A stretch of 64,000 nt of DNA from Actinobacteria bacterium OV450 (GTDB lineage Bacteria > Actinomycetota > Actinomycetes > Streptomycetales > Streptomycetaceae). Below, one piece after another: positions 9,293 to 17,349 of this stretch. Numbering within the stretch: the first letter of the stretch is position 1; every line of letters starts with the position of its first letter. The notes under the pieces are model-generated. The model worked only from the letters and a program-made list of their open reading frames with translations, made no database searches and was not told the DNA's origin. The stretch is taken from NCBI GenBank assembly GCA_001298555.1, contig LJCW01000022.1, positions 1 to 64,000 on the forward strand. The letters run 5' to 3'. Position numbers and translations under genes: made by a program.

Positions 9293-10351
9293 TCACACCC
9301 CCACGTTCGTGAGGGTCGCGGACAGGGCACCGGTGACCACGCCGGAGGCCGCCGGCACCAGCAGGAACGTGGCCCCGCGGCGGGCGGTCCCCGCCCGGAT
9401 GTGTTCGCGCAGCGTCAGGAAGTGCGAGGTCGTGGCGGTGTTTCCGTAGCGTTCCACCACGGAGAGGGATGTGGGCATGGGGGTGGCGAACTCGTCCTCG
9501 GCCATCGCGTTGGCGTAGTCGATGAAACGGGTGCCGACCTGATGCTGGATCACGTAGTCGAACCCCTCCCCGGCGAACGACCGCCCGCCCTTGGCCAGCA
9601 GGTCTCCGTGGAAGCGCGGCCACAGCCTGAGCCGGTCGCGGTTGTGCATCTTCTTGTTGTCCGTGTAGAGGGCGATGCCCCGGGTGCGGTCGCTCGGCAT
9701 GCCCATGCACAGGTGGGAGTACTCGGAGCAGGTCATCAGCTCGACGTAGTGGATGCGGTCCCCCGGATCGGTGGACACGTCCATGACGACCGCGGCGGCC
9801 GAGTCCCCGACGGAGAGCGAGGCGAACTGCGGGTCGTAGGAATCCGTCATCTCCCGTGCGGCGGTCTGCGCGACGCGGGTGGCCTGCTCGCCGCTGACGA
9901 CCAGACCGCGCCGCACCGCACCGGAGCGGATCATCCGGTCGAGCAGCCAGACCCCCGTCATCATTCCGGCGCAGGCGTTGGAGACGTCGAAATGGATGGC
10001 GGAGCGGGCGCCCAGCTCACTCGCCAGCATGGCGGCGAAGGACGGCTCGAACGTGAAGCGGTCGCCCTGTGTGAAGCGGGTGATCGAGGCGGAGATGACG
10101 ATGTCGAGGTCGGCGGCCTGGTAGTGGGAGGACGCCAGCGCGTCCCGGGCGGCGGCCAGGGCCATCCCGAACGAGTCCTCACCGGCGGCCGGATCGGGGT
10201 CGCACCCCCGCCGCTCGGCGATCCCGGTGATCTTCTCGATGTCCGCGTCGCCCAGCCCCGGGACCAGGGCGGCGAGTTGGGGGGTGGTCTGGACTGTTGC
10301 GGGAAGCCGGGTGCCTAAGGAGGCTATTCGGCTGTATGCGGTCGTGCTCAT
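9293..10351 (-). CDS. lstA: LstA-like acyl-CoA condensing enzyme (OleA / KAS III family)
   Basis: A 352-residue thiolase-superfamily enzyme with the full active site: Cys127 in SNACAG, His270 in IQHQVG, Asn304 in ERYGNTATTS, and Glu102 in the FEPS segment. OleA-type enzymes join two fatty acyl-CoAs in a non-decarboxylative Claisen condensation; in lipstatin the chains are C14 and C8. It is the first gene of the minus-strand operon. The ATG at 10351 has GGAG about nine bases upstream. The 450-base region before it carries inverted and direct TACGG motifs that may control the operon. Confidence 0.9.
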   Translation of the reverse strand: MSTTAYSRIASLGTRLPATVQTTPQLAALVPGLGDADIEKITGIAERRGCDPDPAAGEDSFGMALAAARDALASSHYQAADLDIVISASITRFTQGDRFTFEPSFAAMLASELGARSAIHFDVSNACAGMMTGVWLLDRMIRSGAVRRGLVVSGEQATRVAQTAAREMTDSYDPQFASLSVGDSAAAVVMDVSTDPGDRIHYVELMTCSEYSHLCMGMPSDRTRGIALYTDNKKMHNRDRLRLWPRFHGDLLAKGGRSFAGEGFDYVIQHQVGTRFIDYANAMAEDEFATPMPTSLSVVERYGNTATTSHFLTLREHIRAGTARRGATFLLVPAASGVVTGALSATLTNVGV

Positions 10352-10798
10352 GTGTGTCGTTCTCCGTGGCGATCCGCCCGGGGGGCATGGGGGTGCCGGG
10401 GCGGTGGATGACAGAGGGGCGCAGGGTGCGTCCGGGGAATGACGGACAGCGAAGTTACCGTAACGTACGGATATCTCAGCGGCCGCCCAGAGCTCCCCAT
10501 ATACGGAAGATACGGTCGGATACCGGCCACCCGACCCCGCTGCGACACCGGGTCGGGGCAAGGCCTGCGCGCCTCCCCCCACGACCCACGCGCTCGAAAA
10601 CCTGTCCGGAAGCATGTGGTCCGCTGACTGCGACGGCCGCCCGGGCGGTCCCGGCCGCGAGCGCCGGCAGGACCGTGATGCCGAGGCCCGCCGCGACGAA
10701 CCCCGGCTTGGCCGTCAGCCCTTAGGATCCGTGCGATATCGAGGGTGAGCCGTACGTGCACCGGAGTTCGTGCACGGATATGCAAGGGATGGTGACTG
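10352..10798. other. Divergent intergenic region upstream of the lst-type operon
   Basis: A 447-base gap without a credible gene. Short open frames here have no ribosome sites or family likeness. On the minus strand it must contain the promoter of lstA; a TATATG hexamer around 10499-10504 is a possible -10 element. Several TACGG/CCGTA motifs cluster between 10456 and 10520. The right part carries the leader of the SUKH-like gene. Confidence 0.55.
10453..10476. promoter_or_regulatory. Candidate operator upstream of lstA
   Basis: The inverted repeat CCGTA-ACG-TACGG at 10458-10470 is perfect. Its flanks remain similar: AGTTACCGTA on one side and the complement of AGATATCCGTA on the other, differing by one inserted base. 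Further TACGG copies occur at 10504 and 10511. Such spaced palindromes usually bind TetR or GntR dimers; the protein is unknown. Confidence 0.4.
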
Positions 10799-11359
10799 AT
10801 GCGGGTCCGGGTTGACTGGGGCGTGATCACGGCGGGGGCGGTACCGGGCGATCTGCTGAGATTCCGGCCCGAGACGGCGGCCCGGATATGGCCCGCCGGA
10901 GACGGCGCGCGTTTCGCGACGGAAATCGGGATCCCGCATTCAGGAGGGCTCTTCCGGATTCTGGAGGAACTGGTGGACCGGGATCCGGAAAATCCGGACA
11001 GGGCCTTTGCCGAAGGGCTGGATGCCGAGCCGGTGGACACCCCGCACGGCAGACTGCAGCCGCTGGGGAAACTATTCCAGGGGGACGTGTTCGTCCGCCT
11101 CGGCGACGGGACGATCTGGGTCTGCGACCCGGATTCGGAGATCGAGTACGAGCTGATCCACGGGGACGTCTCCTCGCTCAGCTACCTCGTATACAAGTTC
11201 GCCGTGGAGAAGCCCGGCCCCGAGGAGCGCCCGGACCCGTACGACTGGGCCGCCGTCGAGGAGATCGTCCGTGAGGGCATGTCCCGGTGGGATCCTCTGC
11301 CGTTCGAGAGCGGTGCGCAGTTCTGGGAGTCGTTCCTCGACTCCTACCCCATGCTGTGA
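10799..11359 (+). CDS. SUKH-like (SMI1/KNR4 superfamily) protein
   Basis: A 186-residue soluble acidic protein. The central part (FATEIGIPHSGGLFRI, then LGDGTIWVCDPDSE and the C-terminal FESGAQFWESFLDSYPML) resembles the SUKH-4-type immunity proteins common in Streptomyces, where the family protects against polymorphic toxins or has unknown intracellular roles. A start at 10799 is supported by AAGGGA about nine bases upstream. No toxin gene is adjacent, so if it is an immunity protein it is an orphan. The assignment rests on general pattern only. Confidence 0.6.
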   Translation: MRVRVDWGVITAGAVPGDLLRFRPETAARIWPAGDGARFATEIGIPHSGGLFRILEELVDRDPENPDRAFAEGLDAEPVDTPHGRLQPLGKLFQGDVFVRLGDGTIWVCDPDSEIEYELIHGDVSSLSYLVYKFAVEKPGPEERPDPYDWAAVEEIVREGMSRWDPLPFESGAQFWESFLDSYPML

Positions 11360-11419
11360 CGGCGCAGCCGACGAACGTGACGGAAGACGTGTGATCTGGG
11401 CTGCGGCCCCGCCGGACCG

Positions 11420-11431
11420 TATGATCAAGCG
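11420..11431 (+). promoter_or_regulatory. Possible -10 box of a leaderless transcript
   Basis: TATGAT at 11420-11425 matches a -10 element. The next gene's ATG at 11432 lies exactly where transcription would start, and no Shine-Dalgarno sequence is visible. No convincing -35 hexamer is present at the usual distance. Confidence 0.35.
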
Positions 11432-11968
11432 ATGTCTGACATGACCGAAACTACGCCCGGCTGGCTGACCAGTGATGAGCTGGACATGGCGCGGGCACGG
11501 ATGCCAATCCTGTACGTCGAGGCGGTCCCCGTACGGGTGGACGACACCGGCGAAGTCACCAGCATCGGGCTGCTCCTGCGGATCGGGACGGACGGAACGA
11601 TCAGCCGCACCCTGGTGTCCGGCCGTGTCATGCACCATGAACGGGTTCGTGACGCGCTGCTGCGCCACTTGGAGAAGGACCTGGGCCCGGTGGCCCTGCC
11701 CCGCGTCCCGACCTCGCTGCAGCCCTTCACGGTCGCCGAGTACTTCCCGACGGCGGGCGTCACCGCCTACCACGATCCGCGCCAGCACGCGGTGTCACTC
11801 GCCTACGTCGTGCCGGTGACGGGTGACTGCCGCCCTCGGCAGGACGCCCTGGACCTCGTCTGGTTCAGTCCCCGGGAGGCGGCTTCGCCGGCCGTGCAGA
11901 ACGAGATGCCGGGCGGTCACGCGGTGCTGCTGAAGCAGGCCCTCGCGCATGTGGGACACACGTACTGA
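11432..11968 (+). CDS. DUF4916-family NUDIX-like protein
   Basis: A 178-residue protein beginning WLTSDELDMARARMPILYVEAVPVR, the hallmark of the actinobacterial DUF4916 family, which is related to NUDIX hydrolases. I see no canonical GX5EX7REUXEEXGU box, so catalytic activity is doubtful. The C-terminal half (SLAYVVPVTGDCRPRQDALDLVWF) keeps a NUDIX-like beta pattern. The start codon lacks a ribosome site and has a -10-like box just upstream, hinting at leaderless expression. A strong hairpin terminator follows. The substrate is unknown. Confidence 0.75.
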   Translation: MSDMTETTPGWLTSDELDMARARMPILYVEAVPVRVDDTGEVTSIGLLLRIGTDGTISRTLVSGRVMHHERVRDALLRHLEKDLGPVALPRVPTSLQPFTVAEYFPTAGVTAYHDPRQHAVSLAYVVPVTGDCRPRQDALDLVWFSPREAASPAVQNEMPGGHAVLLKQALAHVGHTY

Positions 11969-11998
11969 AGTCGTAGCCCACCCGGTCCGCCGAAAACG

Positions 11999-12037
11999 CC
12001 GTGCGGGCATGCCGAGAGGTTCGGCATGCCCGCACGG
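11999..12037. terminator. Bidirectional terminator hairpin
   Basis: Perfect 17-base arms (CCGTGCGGGCATGCCGA and complement) around a five-base loop lie between two convergent genes. An AAAA just left of the stem gives a short U-run for minus-strand transcripts. Confidence 0.88.
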
Positions 12038-12061
12038 TGCGTGGCCGGTGCGCCCGACCGG

Positions 12062-13423
12062 TCATACCAGTTCGGGCTCCCGTTCGCGGCGGGGACGCGG
12101 CAGCTCCACCGGCGCGGCGGTCCGCTCCCACTGCCTGGTGGTCCGTACGTAGCCGTAGACCACCGAGGCCACCGACAGGATGAGCAGCGGCCCGAAGACC
12201 CACGGGTACGTGGCCATCTCCACCGACAGGTAGCGGTACGACGTCAAGAGCGCGGCGAAGACCACGGCGCCGTGGACGACCAGCCGGATTCCCGGCCGGT
12301 CCCAGCCGCGGTCGTACGCGCGCAGCGCCGTCTCGATCGTGACGGTGAACACGATCCCGGCGATGATGTCCGCGCCGTAGTGGTAGCCGAAGCCCAGCGT
12401 GGCGCCGAGCGTGGCGATGAGCCAGAGCACGCCGGCGATGCGCAGGGCCCACGGGCCCTTGCGGGAATGGATGAAGATCGCGGTGGCCCACGCGGTGTGC
12501 AGGCTGGGCATGCAATTGCGCGGGGTGACCCCGTCGAAGAGCATCGGGTGCGGGGTGCCGACCTGCGTCGGCGTGTGCGGCCACAGGTCGGCCACGGCCC
12601 AGTGGCCCCCGTCGCCACCGAAGGCGAAGATCGGTCCGACGACCGGGAAGAGCATGTAGATGCCCGGCCCGAGCAGCCCGATGGCCAGGAAGGTGCGCAC
12701 CAGGTGGTGCCTCGGGAAGCGGCGCTCGGCCGCCACGTTGCGCAGCTGGTAGAGCGCGACGACGACCGCCATCACGGCGAGCTGGATGTAGACGAACTCG
12801 AGGACCCGGAAGCCGACCGTGCCGGCGGCCTCGACGATCCGGCCCGCCACCCATGACGGGTTGCCGAGCGCGTGGTCCGCGGTCGCCACGTACTGGTCGA
12901 GGACCATCGGGCGCGTCTTCGACGTGATCAGCAGCCAGGTGTAGCCGGTCTTGCGACCGGCCACCAGCAGCAGGGCCAGACTCACGCCCTTCAGGAGCAG
13001 GGCACGGTCCCGGCCGGTGCGGCGCGTGACGGCGATGACGGCACAGGCCAAGGTCACCAGCAGCGCGCCGTTGCCGTACATCATCTCGGCGCCTACGGCC
13101 CACCGCACGAGCCAGAAGACGAGGTCGATGCCGATCGCGGCGCCGACGGCGATGAACCGCTGCCGCCAGCCGAGCACCACCATCACCAGCGCCATGCCGG
13201 CGTACAGCACCGTCCCCGAGCGCGGCGCGAAGACCACCTCGCGCGCCTGGTCGGTGATCGGTCCGGGTACGCCGTAGCGGCGGGCGGCGATCTCCAGTGC
13301 GACGAGGAACCCGAGGGCCAGCACACTGGTCGCAACCCACAGCACGACCCGTGGTTGACGCCACGCGGCGGGCTTGTCGCCGCCGCCTATCCTTGAGATC
13401 ACTCGCGATGCCCTAGATGCCAC
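12062..13423 (-). CDS. PAP2-superfamily membrane phosphatase (Aur1 / IPC-synthase-like)
   Basis: A 453-residue polytopic membrane protein with roughly ten hydrophobic segments. The PAP2 signature is visible late in the protein: CMPSLHTAWA (the PSxH motif) followed by GFGYHYGADIIAG with the catalytic His and Asp. An earlier KTRP element probably completes the phosphate site. The arrangement resembles the PAP2_3 / inositol-phosphorylceramide-synthase-like group in actinobacteria, which act on lipid phosphates or transfer phospho-head groups at the membrane. The start is a GTG preceded by GAAGAA; it is weak, and a start about 20 residues downstream is possible. It ends in a highly charged tail. 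Confidence 0.82.
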   Translation of the reverse strand: MASRASRVISRIGGGDKPAAWRQPRVVLWVATSVLALGFLVALEIAARRYGVPGPITDQAREVVFAPRSGTVLYAGMALVMVVLGWRQRFIAVGAAIGIDLVFWLVRWAVGAEMMYGNGALLVTLACAVIAVTRRTGRDRALLLKGVSLALLLVAGRKTGYTWLLITSKTRPMVLDQYVATADHALGNPSWVAGRIVEAAGTVGFRVLEFVYIQLAVMAVVVALYQLRNVAAERRFPRHHLVRTFLAIGLLGPGIYMLFPVVGPIFAFGGDGGHWAVADLWPHTPTQVGTPHPMLFDGVTPRNCMPSLHTAWATAIFIHSRKGPWALRIAGVLWLIATLGATLGFGYHYGADIIAGIVFTVTIETALRAYDRGWDRPGIRLVVHGAVVFAALLTSYRYLSVEMATYPWVFGPLLILSVASVVYGYVRTTRQWERTAAPVELPRPRREREPELV

Positions 13424-13862
13424 TTCTTCAACCGATATTCATATTTACGCTCGATCAGCATGAGAACGAACATGGTAGATGAGCGGGCGCGCGTCGTCGG
13501 CCGCGGGTACCTCCCAGGACGGTCGGGGGTCGGGGCGCTCCGGCGCGGGGGCCGTGCGGTGCCTCCGCAGCGGCACACCCCGGGCCGCGGGCGACGGCGC
13601 CGACGCGACCAGGCTGAGGTCGTGGCCGTGGCCGTGGCCGTGGCCGTGACATAGAACCGGTAGCGCGTCCGGGCCGCGCGAAACGGCTCGCCGGAATTCC
13701 CGAGGGCCGGAACTCGGGGCCGCCCCGCATTCCTTTGGACGAGCCGTTCGTCGCGCCCCCGATATCCGTCTCCACCCACTCACGGACCGCGGACGCATGA
13801 AGGGCCGGCCACCCGTCGCGGGCGGCCGGCCCTTCATGTGCGGCACGCCTCAGGTCCGCCGT
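13424..13862. other. Intergenic region with AT-rich patch, GTGGCC repeat and terminator
   Basis: A 439-base gap. The left 50 bases are AT-rich for this genome and probably hold the promoter of the PAP2 gene. At 13621-13648 there are four GTGGCC/CGTGGC hexamers. Short frames on both strands read through the repeat but lack ribosome sites or family likeness, so I do not call a gene. Confidence 0.5.
13796..13838. terminator. Strong hairpin terminator
   Basis: Perfect 15-base arms (CATGAAGGGCCGGCC and complement) around a 13-base loop. It sits just downstream of the small minus-strand membrane protein gene, which is its likely client. Confidence 0.85.
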
Positions 13863-14024
13863 CTACCAGCGATACCAGCGTCCGCCCCCGGTTTTCGGTC
13901 GGGCCACGAAACCGAGCAGCCATAGGACCAGGATCGCAATGGCGACCCACCACAGGATTTTCAGCGCGAAACCCGCACCGGCGAGAAGCACGATCAGCAG
14001 AAGAACGAGCAGCAGGGGAACCAC
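13863..14024 (-). CDS. Small hydrophobic membrane protein (53 aa)
   Basis: A 53-residue protein: VVPLLLVLLLIVLLAGAGF, then a second membrane segment (ILWWVAIAILVLWLLGF) and a short ARPKTGGGRWYRW tail. This pattern (two hydrophobic helices and a WYRW end) is a common small 'hydrophobic protein' in Streptomyces genomes, often stress-associated, with no known biochemical role. The GTG start has GGAGG nine bases upstream, and a strong terminator follows, which together make it a convincing independent gene. Confidence 0.8.
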   Translation of the reverse strand: MVPLLLVLLLIVLLAGAGFALKILWWVAIAILVLWLLGFVARPKTGGGRWYRW

Positions 14025-14258
14025 GATGACCAACCTCCGAGGAGTCGAATGCCCTCGTCGAATGCCCTCGACTTCCCGGACTACACGCCCGACTCTTCGG
14101 AAGATCCCGGCGCCCGCCCGGAGTGCCCCGGCTCGCGGCGTGACGGCCCCTTCACCCGCCGCACGACCGGAGGTACTCGGCCCCGCGGGTGCGCGGCGGG
14201 AAGGCGAGCCCGGCGGGGGTGCCGAGCACTGAAGCCGGGCCCCCGTTCCGGACCGGCG

Positions 14259-14627
14259 TCAGGAGACGCGCTTGAGGGTCCAGGCGTTGTTGTTGAAGCC
14301 GGAGTTCGGCCAGGCGACGCAGCTGCTGCTGTAGTACGAGGCGGTCTGCACCCAGCCGGCGGGGTAGTAGGTGGAGCCACAGGCCTGGACCACGGTGCCC
14401 ACGGGCAGGCCGGTCAGCTGCTTGATCTGCTTGATGTTCGGGTTGAAGTTCTGGGTGCCGCAGCTGGCGCTGTAGCCCCAGCTGACGTCGACGTACCCGG
14501 CGGGCGTGGCGGTGTTCGCACAGGTCGTGGTCACATCACCCGGGGCCGCCTGGGCGGGGGCGGCGGCGAGCACGAACATCGCCGCAGCACCGGCGAAGGC
14601 CATGGTGGCGGTACGCAAACGGGTCAT
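14259..14627 (-). CDS. Small secreted cysteine-containing protein
   Basis: A 122-residue exported protein that I cannot assign. It has a clear signal peptide (MTRLRTATMAFAGAAAMFVLAAAPAQA, cleavage after AQA near residue 27). The mature region has four cysteines (TTCANT, ASCGTQ, QACGST, SSCVAW), repeated aromatic Gly/Ser segments and an NNNAWTLKRV end, suggesting a compact disulfide-bonded beta domain. AAGGAG is positioned correctly before ATG 14627. It is divergent from the collagenase gene and shares its promoter region. Confidence 0.8.
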   Translation of the reverse strand: MTRLRTATMAFAGAAAMFVLAAAPAQAAPGDVTTTCANTATPAGYVDVSWGYSASCGTQNFNPNIKQIKQLTGLPVGTVVQACGSTYYPAGWVQTASYYSSSCVAWPNSGFNNNAWTLKRVS

Positions 14628-14942
14628 AGGGGTCTCCTTGGCTCCGAAAACTACATGTCGGGAACGGCAGCTCATTCCTATGGCTTGATCGAGATCCGCG
14701 ACAGCGGGTTTCCGGACGGGAAGATCACGCCACGCCGCGGGCCGGGGGCATGTCCGCGCTGGTCACCCGCAGGCCTCCACGGGCCAGGCTGCGGACGGCA
14801 GTTGACAACGTTTCAGTTGCGGGAGGCGTCAGTCCGGCCAGAAGTCTTCCGCAGCGGTGCGACATGTGAAATTTTACATGTCACACATCAGCTGCCCGCG
14901 TGTCCCCGCACGCGGCCACAACGGCCCCGGAGGCCCCCACAG
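14628..14942. other. Divergent promoter region of secreted protein and collagenase
   Basis: A 315-base gap with no gene. It contains a TTGACA hexamer (14802-14807) on the plus strand and an AT-rich near-palindrome at 14861-14882. The hexamer ACATGTC from that palindrome recurs at about 14652, next to the start of the minus-strand gene, so one regulator could serve both directions. Confidence 0.55.
14861..14882. promoter_or_regulatory. Near-perfect 22-bp palindrome upstream of collagenase
   Basis: The element begins GACATGTGAAA and ends TTTTACATGTC; it equals its own reverse complement except for one mismatched pair. Its AT content is far above the surroundings. The position 60-80 bases before the collagenase start and its symmetry fit a dimeric repressor or activator site. 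The binding protein is unknown. Confidence 0.6.
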
Positions 14943-17285
14943 ATGCGTCCCTTCCGGATATCGAGGGTCAGCGCGCGCAGACTTCCTGCGCTCGGCGCAG
15001 CCGTCTTCCTCGCGCTCGGCCTGTTCGCACCGCAGAGCCAGGCCGCCTCCGCCGGCGCCACGGCCCGGGCCGGTGCGAACACCCGGGGAACCGCGGCCCC
15101 GGCGCCGCGGTCGATCCCCGTCCCCAAGTCGCCCCACGCGATGGACAACAGCTCCCGCTTCCGCATCTCCTCGCAGGACAGTGCCGAGGAGTCCGCCCCG
15201 GCTCCCGCCCCCACCGCCAAGCCCCTCAGGGCCGATCAGGCCGACAGGGCCGGCAAGCAGTCACCGGCCGCCGCCGGGGACCAGTGCGGCGACCTCTCCG
15301 GCGTGATCAACGCCACCGGCGCCGCGTTGGTCCGGGAGCTCAAGGCCCTCCCCCGGATCACCTGCACCTACCCGCTGTTCAACCTCACCGGGGACGACGC
15401 CCGCAAGGCCTTCCGCGAACCCCAGATGGTGACCGTCGCCGACGCGCTGCGCGACGCGTCCGCCGGCTACACGGGCGACAACCGCGCCGCCATCGGGCAG
15501 TTGGTGCTGTTCCTGCGCGCCGGATACTACGTACAGGACAACCACGCGGACGTCGTCGGCGACTACGGCACGGCGCTGAACGGCGCGGCGCTCGGCGCAC
15601 TGGACGCCTTCTTCGCCTCCCCGCACGGCAAGGACGTCACCGACGCCAACGGCGAGATCTTCAACGAGGTCGTCACGCTGATCGACAGCACCCACGCGGC
15701 CGGCCGGTACGCCGGCGTCGTCAAGTGGATGCTCGCCGGCTACGACGGCACGTGGCCCGGCCAGATGAACCTCGCCATGCAACACGTCGAGTGGGTCGTC
15801 GAGAACGGCTTCAAGGCCAAGGACGACGGCCGCGGCTGGCGGGCCGCCCTCAAGGCCGACCCCGCCATCCTCGACACCTGGGCCGGCTTCATCACGCGCA
15901 ACGGCGCCCAGCTGAACCGCCTGGACGTCGTCAGCAACGTCGGACGCTACCTCGGCTACGCCCTCGACGTCCCCGAACTCAAGGAGCGGGTCCGGCCGCT
16001 GCTGAAGGACCTGATCAACCGCTACCCGAACGTCGGTCCCACCGCGCCGATCACCATGAACCTGGGCTGGTACACGCGCGAGTACGACAAGAACAACTGT
16101 GCGGCCTACGCCATCTGCGACCTGGGGGCCCGTGTGCTCCCGGCGGTCCTGCCGATCCAGCACACGTGCAGCCCGGGCCTGAAGATCCGCGCCCAGGACA
16201 TGTCCCCCGGCCAGCTGGACTCCACCTGTACCAGCCTCGTCAACGAGGACGCCTACTTCCACCGGGTCATCGGCGACGAGGGCGCGATCCCCGGTGACCT
16301 GAACACCGACCTGGAAGTCGTCGTCTTCGACGACTACACCCAGTACTCGCTGTACGCGTGGGCCATCTACGACATCGATGTCAACAACGGCGGCATGTAC
16401 GAGGAGGGCAACCCGGCCGCCGCCGGCAACCAGGCCCGCTTCATCGCCCACGAGGCCGACTGGCTCCGTCCGGCCTTCCAGATCTGGAACCTCAACCACG
16501 AGTACACCCACTACCTCGACGGCCGCTACGACATGGCCGGGGACTTCGAGGCCGGCATGACCACGCCGACCGTCTGGTGGGTCGAGGGAATCGCCGAGAA
16601 CATCTCCTACGGCTACCGGGGCGAGCGCAACGCCGACGCGATCAATGAGGCCGGCAAGCAGACCTACAAGCTCAGCGAGCTGTTCGACACCGTCTACGAC
16701 CAGGACCCGGACCCCTCGGTCAACTCGAACCGGATCTACCACTGGGGCTTCCTCGCGGTCCGCTACATGCTCCAGGCGCACCCCGCCGACGTCCGGACCG
16801 TGCTCGCCAAGTACCGCACCGGTGACTGGAACGGCGCCCGGACCTTCCTGAAGCAGACCATCGGCACCGGCTACGACGCCGGCTTCGCCACCTGGCTGAC
16901 GACCACCTGCGCGACCGAAGACTGCGGCCCGCTGCCCCAGGCCGCGTCCATCCCGCTCTGCACCGGGGGCGACCCCCGCCAGTTCGACCGGAACTGCCGC
17001 CGGGACGGCCTCGCCGCCACCGCCGGCAACTACAGCTACCACTTCATGTACCTGCCGGCCGGCGTCAAACAGCTGACCATCACCAGCAGCGGCGGCACCG
17101 GCAACGCCGACCTGTACTACGGCGGCGGCAGTTGGGCCACCACCGGGAGCCATCTGGCGAAGTCCGCGCACGCCGGCAACGGTGAGACCCTGACGATCGA
17201 CAACCCGCCGTCCGGCTGGGTCTACTTCAGCCTCGCCGCCGCGCAGGACTTCAGCGGTGTGAGCGTCTCCACGCAGTACGCGTGA
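14943..17285 (+). CDS. Secreted M9-family collagenase
   Basis: A 780-residue secreted zinc metallopeptidase. A signal peptide covers about residues 1-38 (hydrophobic core ALGAAVFLALGLF, AQSQA-A site), followed by a low-complexity propeptide-like region to about 110. The activator and peptidase parts follow, with HEYTHYLDGRYD placing the zinc ligands at His519 and His523 and the base at Glu520; the third ligand is probably in the VEGIAENIS segment. The last 100 residues form a PPC-type beta domain (GVKQLTITSSGGTGNADLYY). The family degrades native collagen or gelatin-like proteins. A GGAGG lies 12 bases before the ATG; the long upstream open frame is not coding. A perfect palindrome terminates it. 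Confidence 0.92.
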   Translation: MRPFRISRVSARRLPALGAAVFLALGLFAPQSQAASAGATARAGANTRGTAAPAPRSIPVPKSPHAMDNSSRFRISSQDSAEESAPAPAPTAKPLRADQADRAGKQSPAAAGDQCGDLSGVINATGAALVRELKALPRITCTYPLFNLTGDDARKAFREPQMVTVADALRDASAGYTGDNRAAIGQLVLFLRAGYYVQDNHADVVGDYGTALNGAALGALDAFFASPHGKDVTDANGEIFNEVVTLIDSTHAAGRYAGVVKWMLAGYDGTWPGQMNLAMQHVEWVVENGFKAKDDGRGWRAALKADPAILDTWAGFITRNGAQLNRLDVVSNVGRYLGYALDVPELKERVRPLLKDLINRYPNVGPTAPITMNLGWYTREYDKNNCAAYAICDLGARVLPAVLPIQHTCSPGLKIRAQDMSPGQLDSTCTSLVNEDAYFHRVIGDEGAIPGDLNTDLEVVVFDDYTQYSLYAWAIYDIDVNNGGMYEEGNPAAAGNQARFIAHEADWLRPAFQIWNLNHEYTHYLDGRYDMAGDFEAGMTTPTVWWVEGIAENISYGYRGERNADAINEAGKQTYKLSELFDTVYDQDPDPSVNSNRIYHWGFLAVRYMLQAHPADVRTVLAKYRTGDWNGARTFLKQTIGTGYDAGFATWLTTTCATEDCGPLPQAASIPLCTGGDPRQFDRNCRRDGLAATAGNYSYHFMYLPAGVKQLTITSSGGTGNADLYYGGGSWATTGSHLAKSAHAGNGETLTIDNPPSGWVYFSLAAAQDFSGVSVSTQYA

Positions 17286-17290
17286 GCCTG

Positions 17291-17320
17291 GTCCGCCGGG
17301 GCCGGCCGGCCCCGGCGGAC
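17291..17320. terminator. Thirty-base perfect palindrome terminator
   Basis: A fully symmetric 30-base element starting GTCCGCCGGGGCCGG lies between the convergent collagenase and beta-propeller genes. It folds into a stem of about 13 pairs with a minimal loop and should stop transcription from both sides. Confidence 0.85.
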
Positions 17321-17349
17321 GAGACCCCGTCACGCCCGGCCGGTTCCCG

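Noticed and set aside
13445..13846. Gly-His repeat frame on the minus strand
   Set aside because: The His-Gly pattern is just a GTGGCC hexamer repeat read in frame; no start signal and it runs into a terminator hairpin.
14049..14942. N-terminal extension of the collagenase frame
   Set aside because: The signal peptide starts at 14943; the upstream part overlaps an opposite secreted protein gene and its promoter.
15261..17333. 690-residue open frame antisense to the collagenase
   Set aside because: Composition (Val-Gly-Asp-rich) is typical of antisense codons, and the sense strand has a complete M9 protease.
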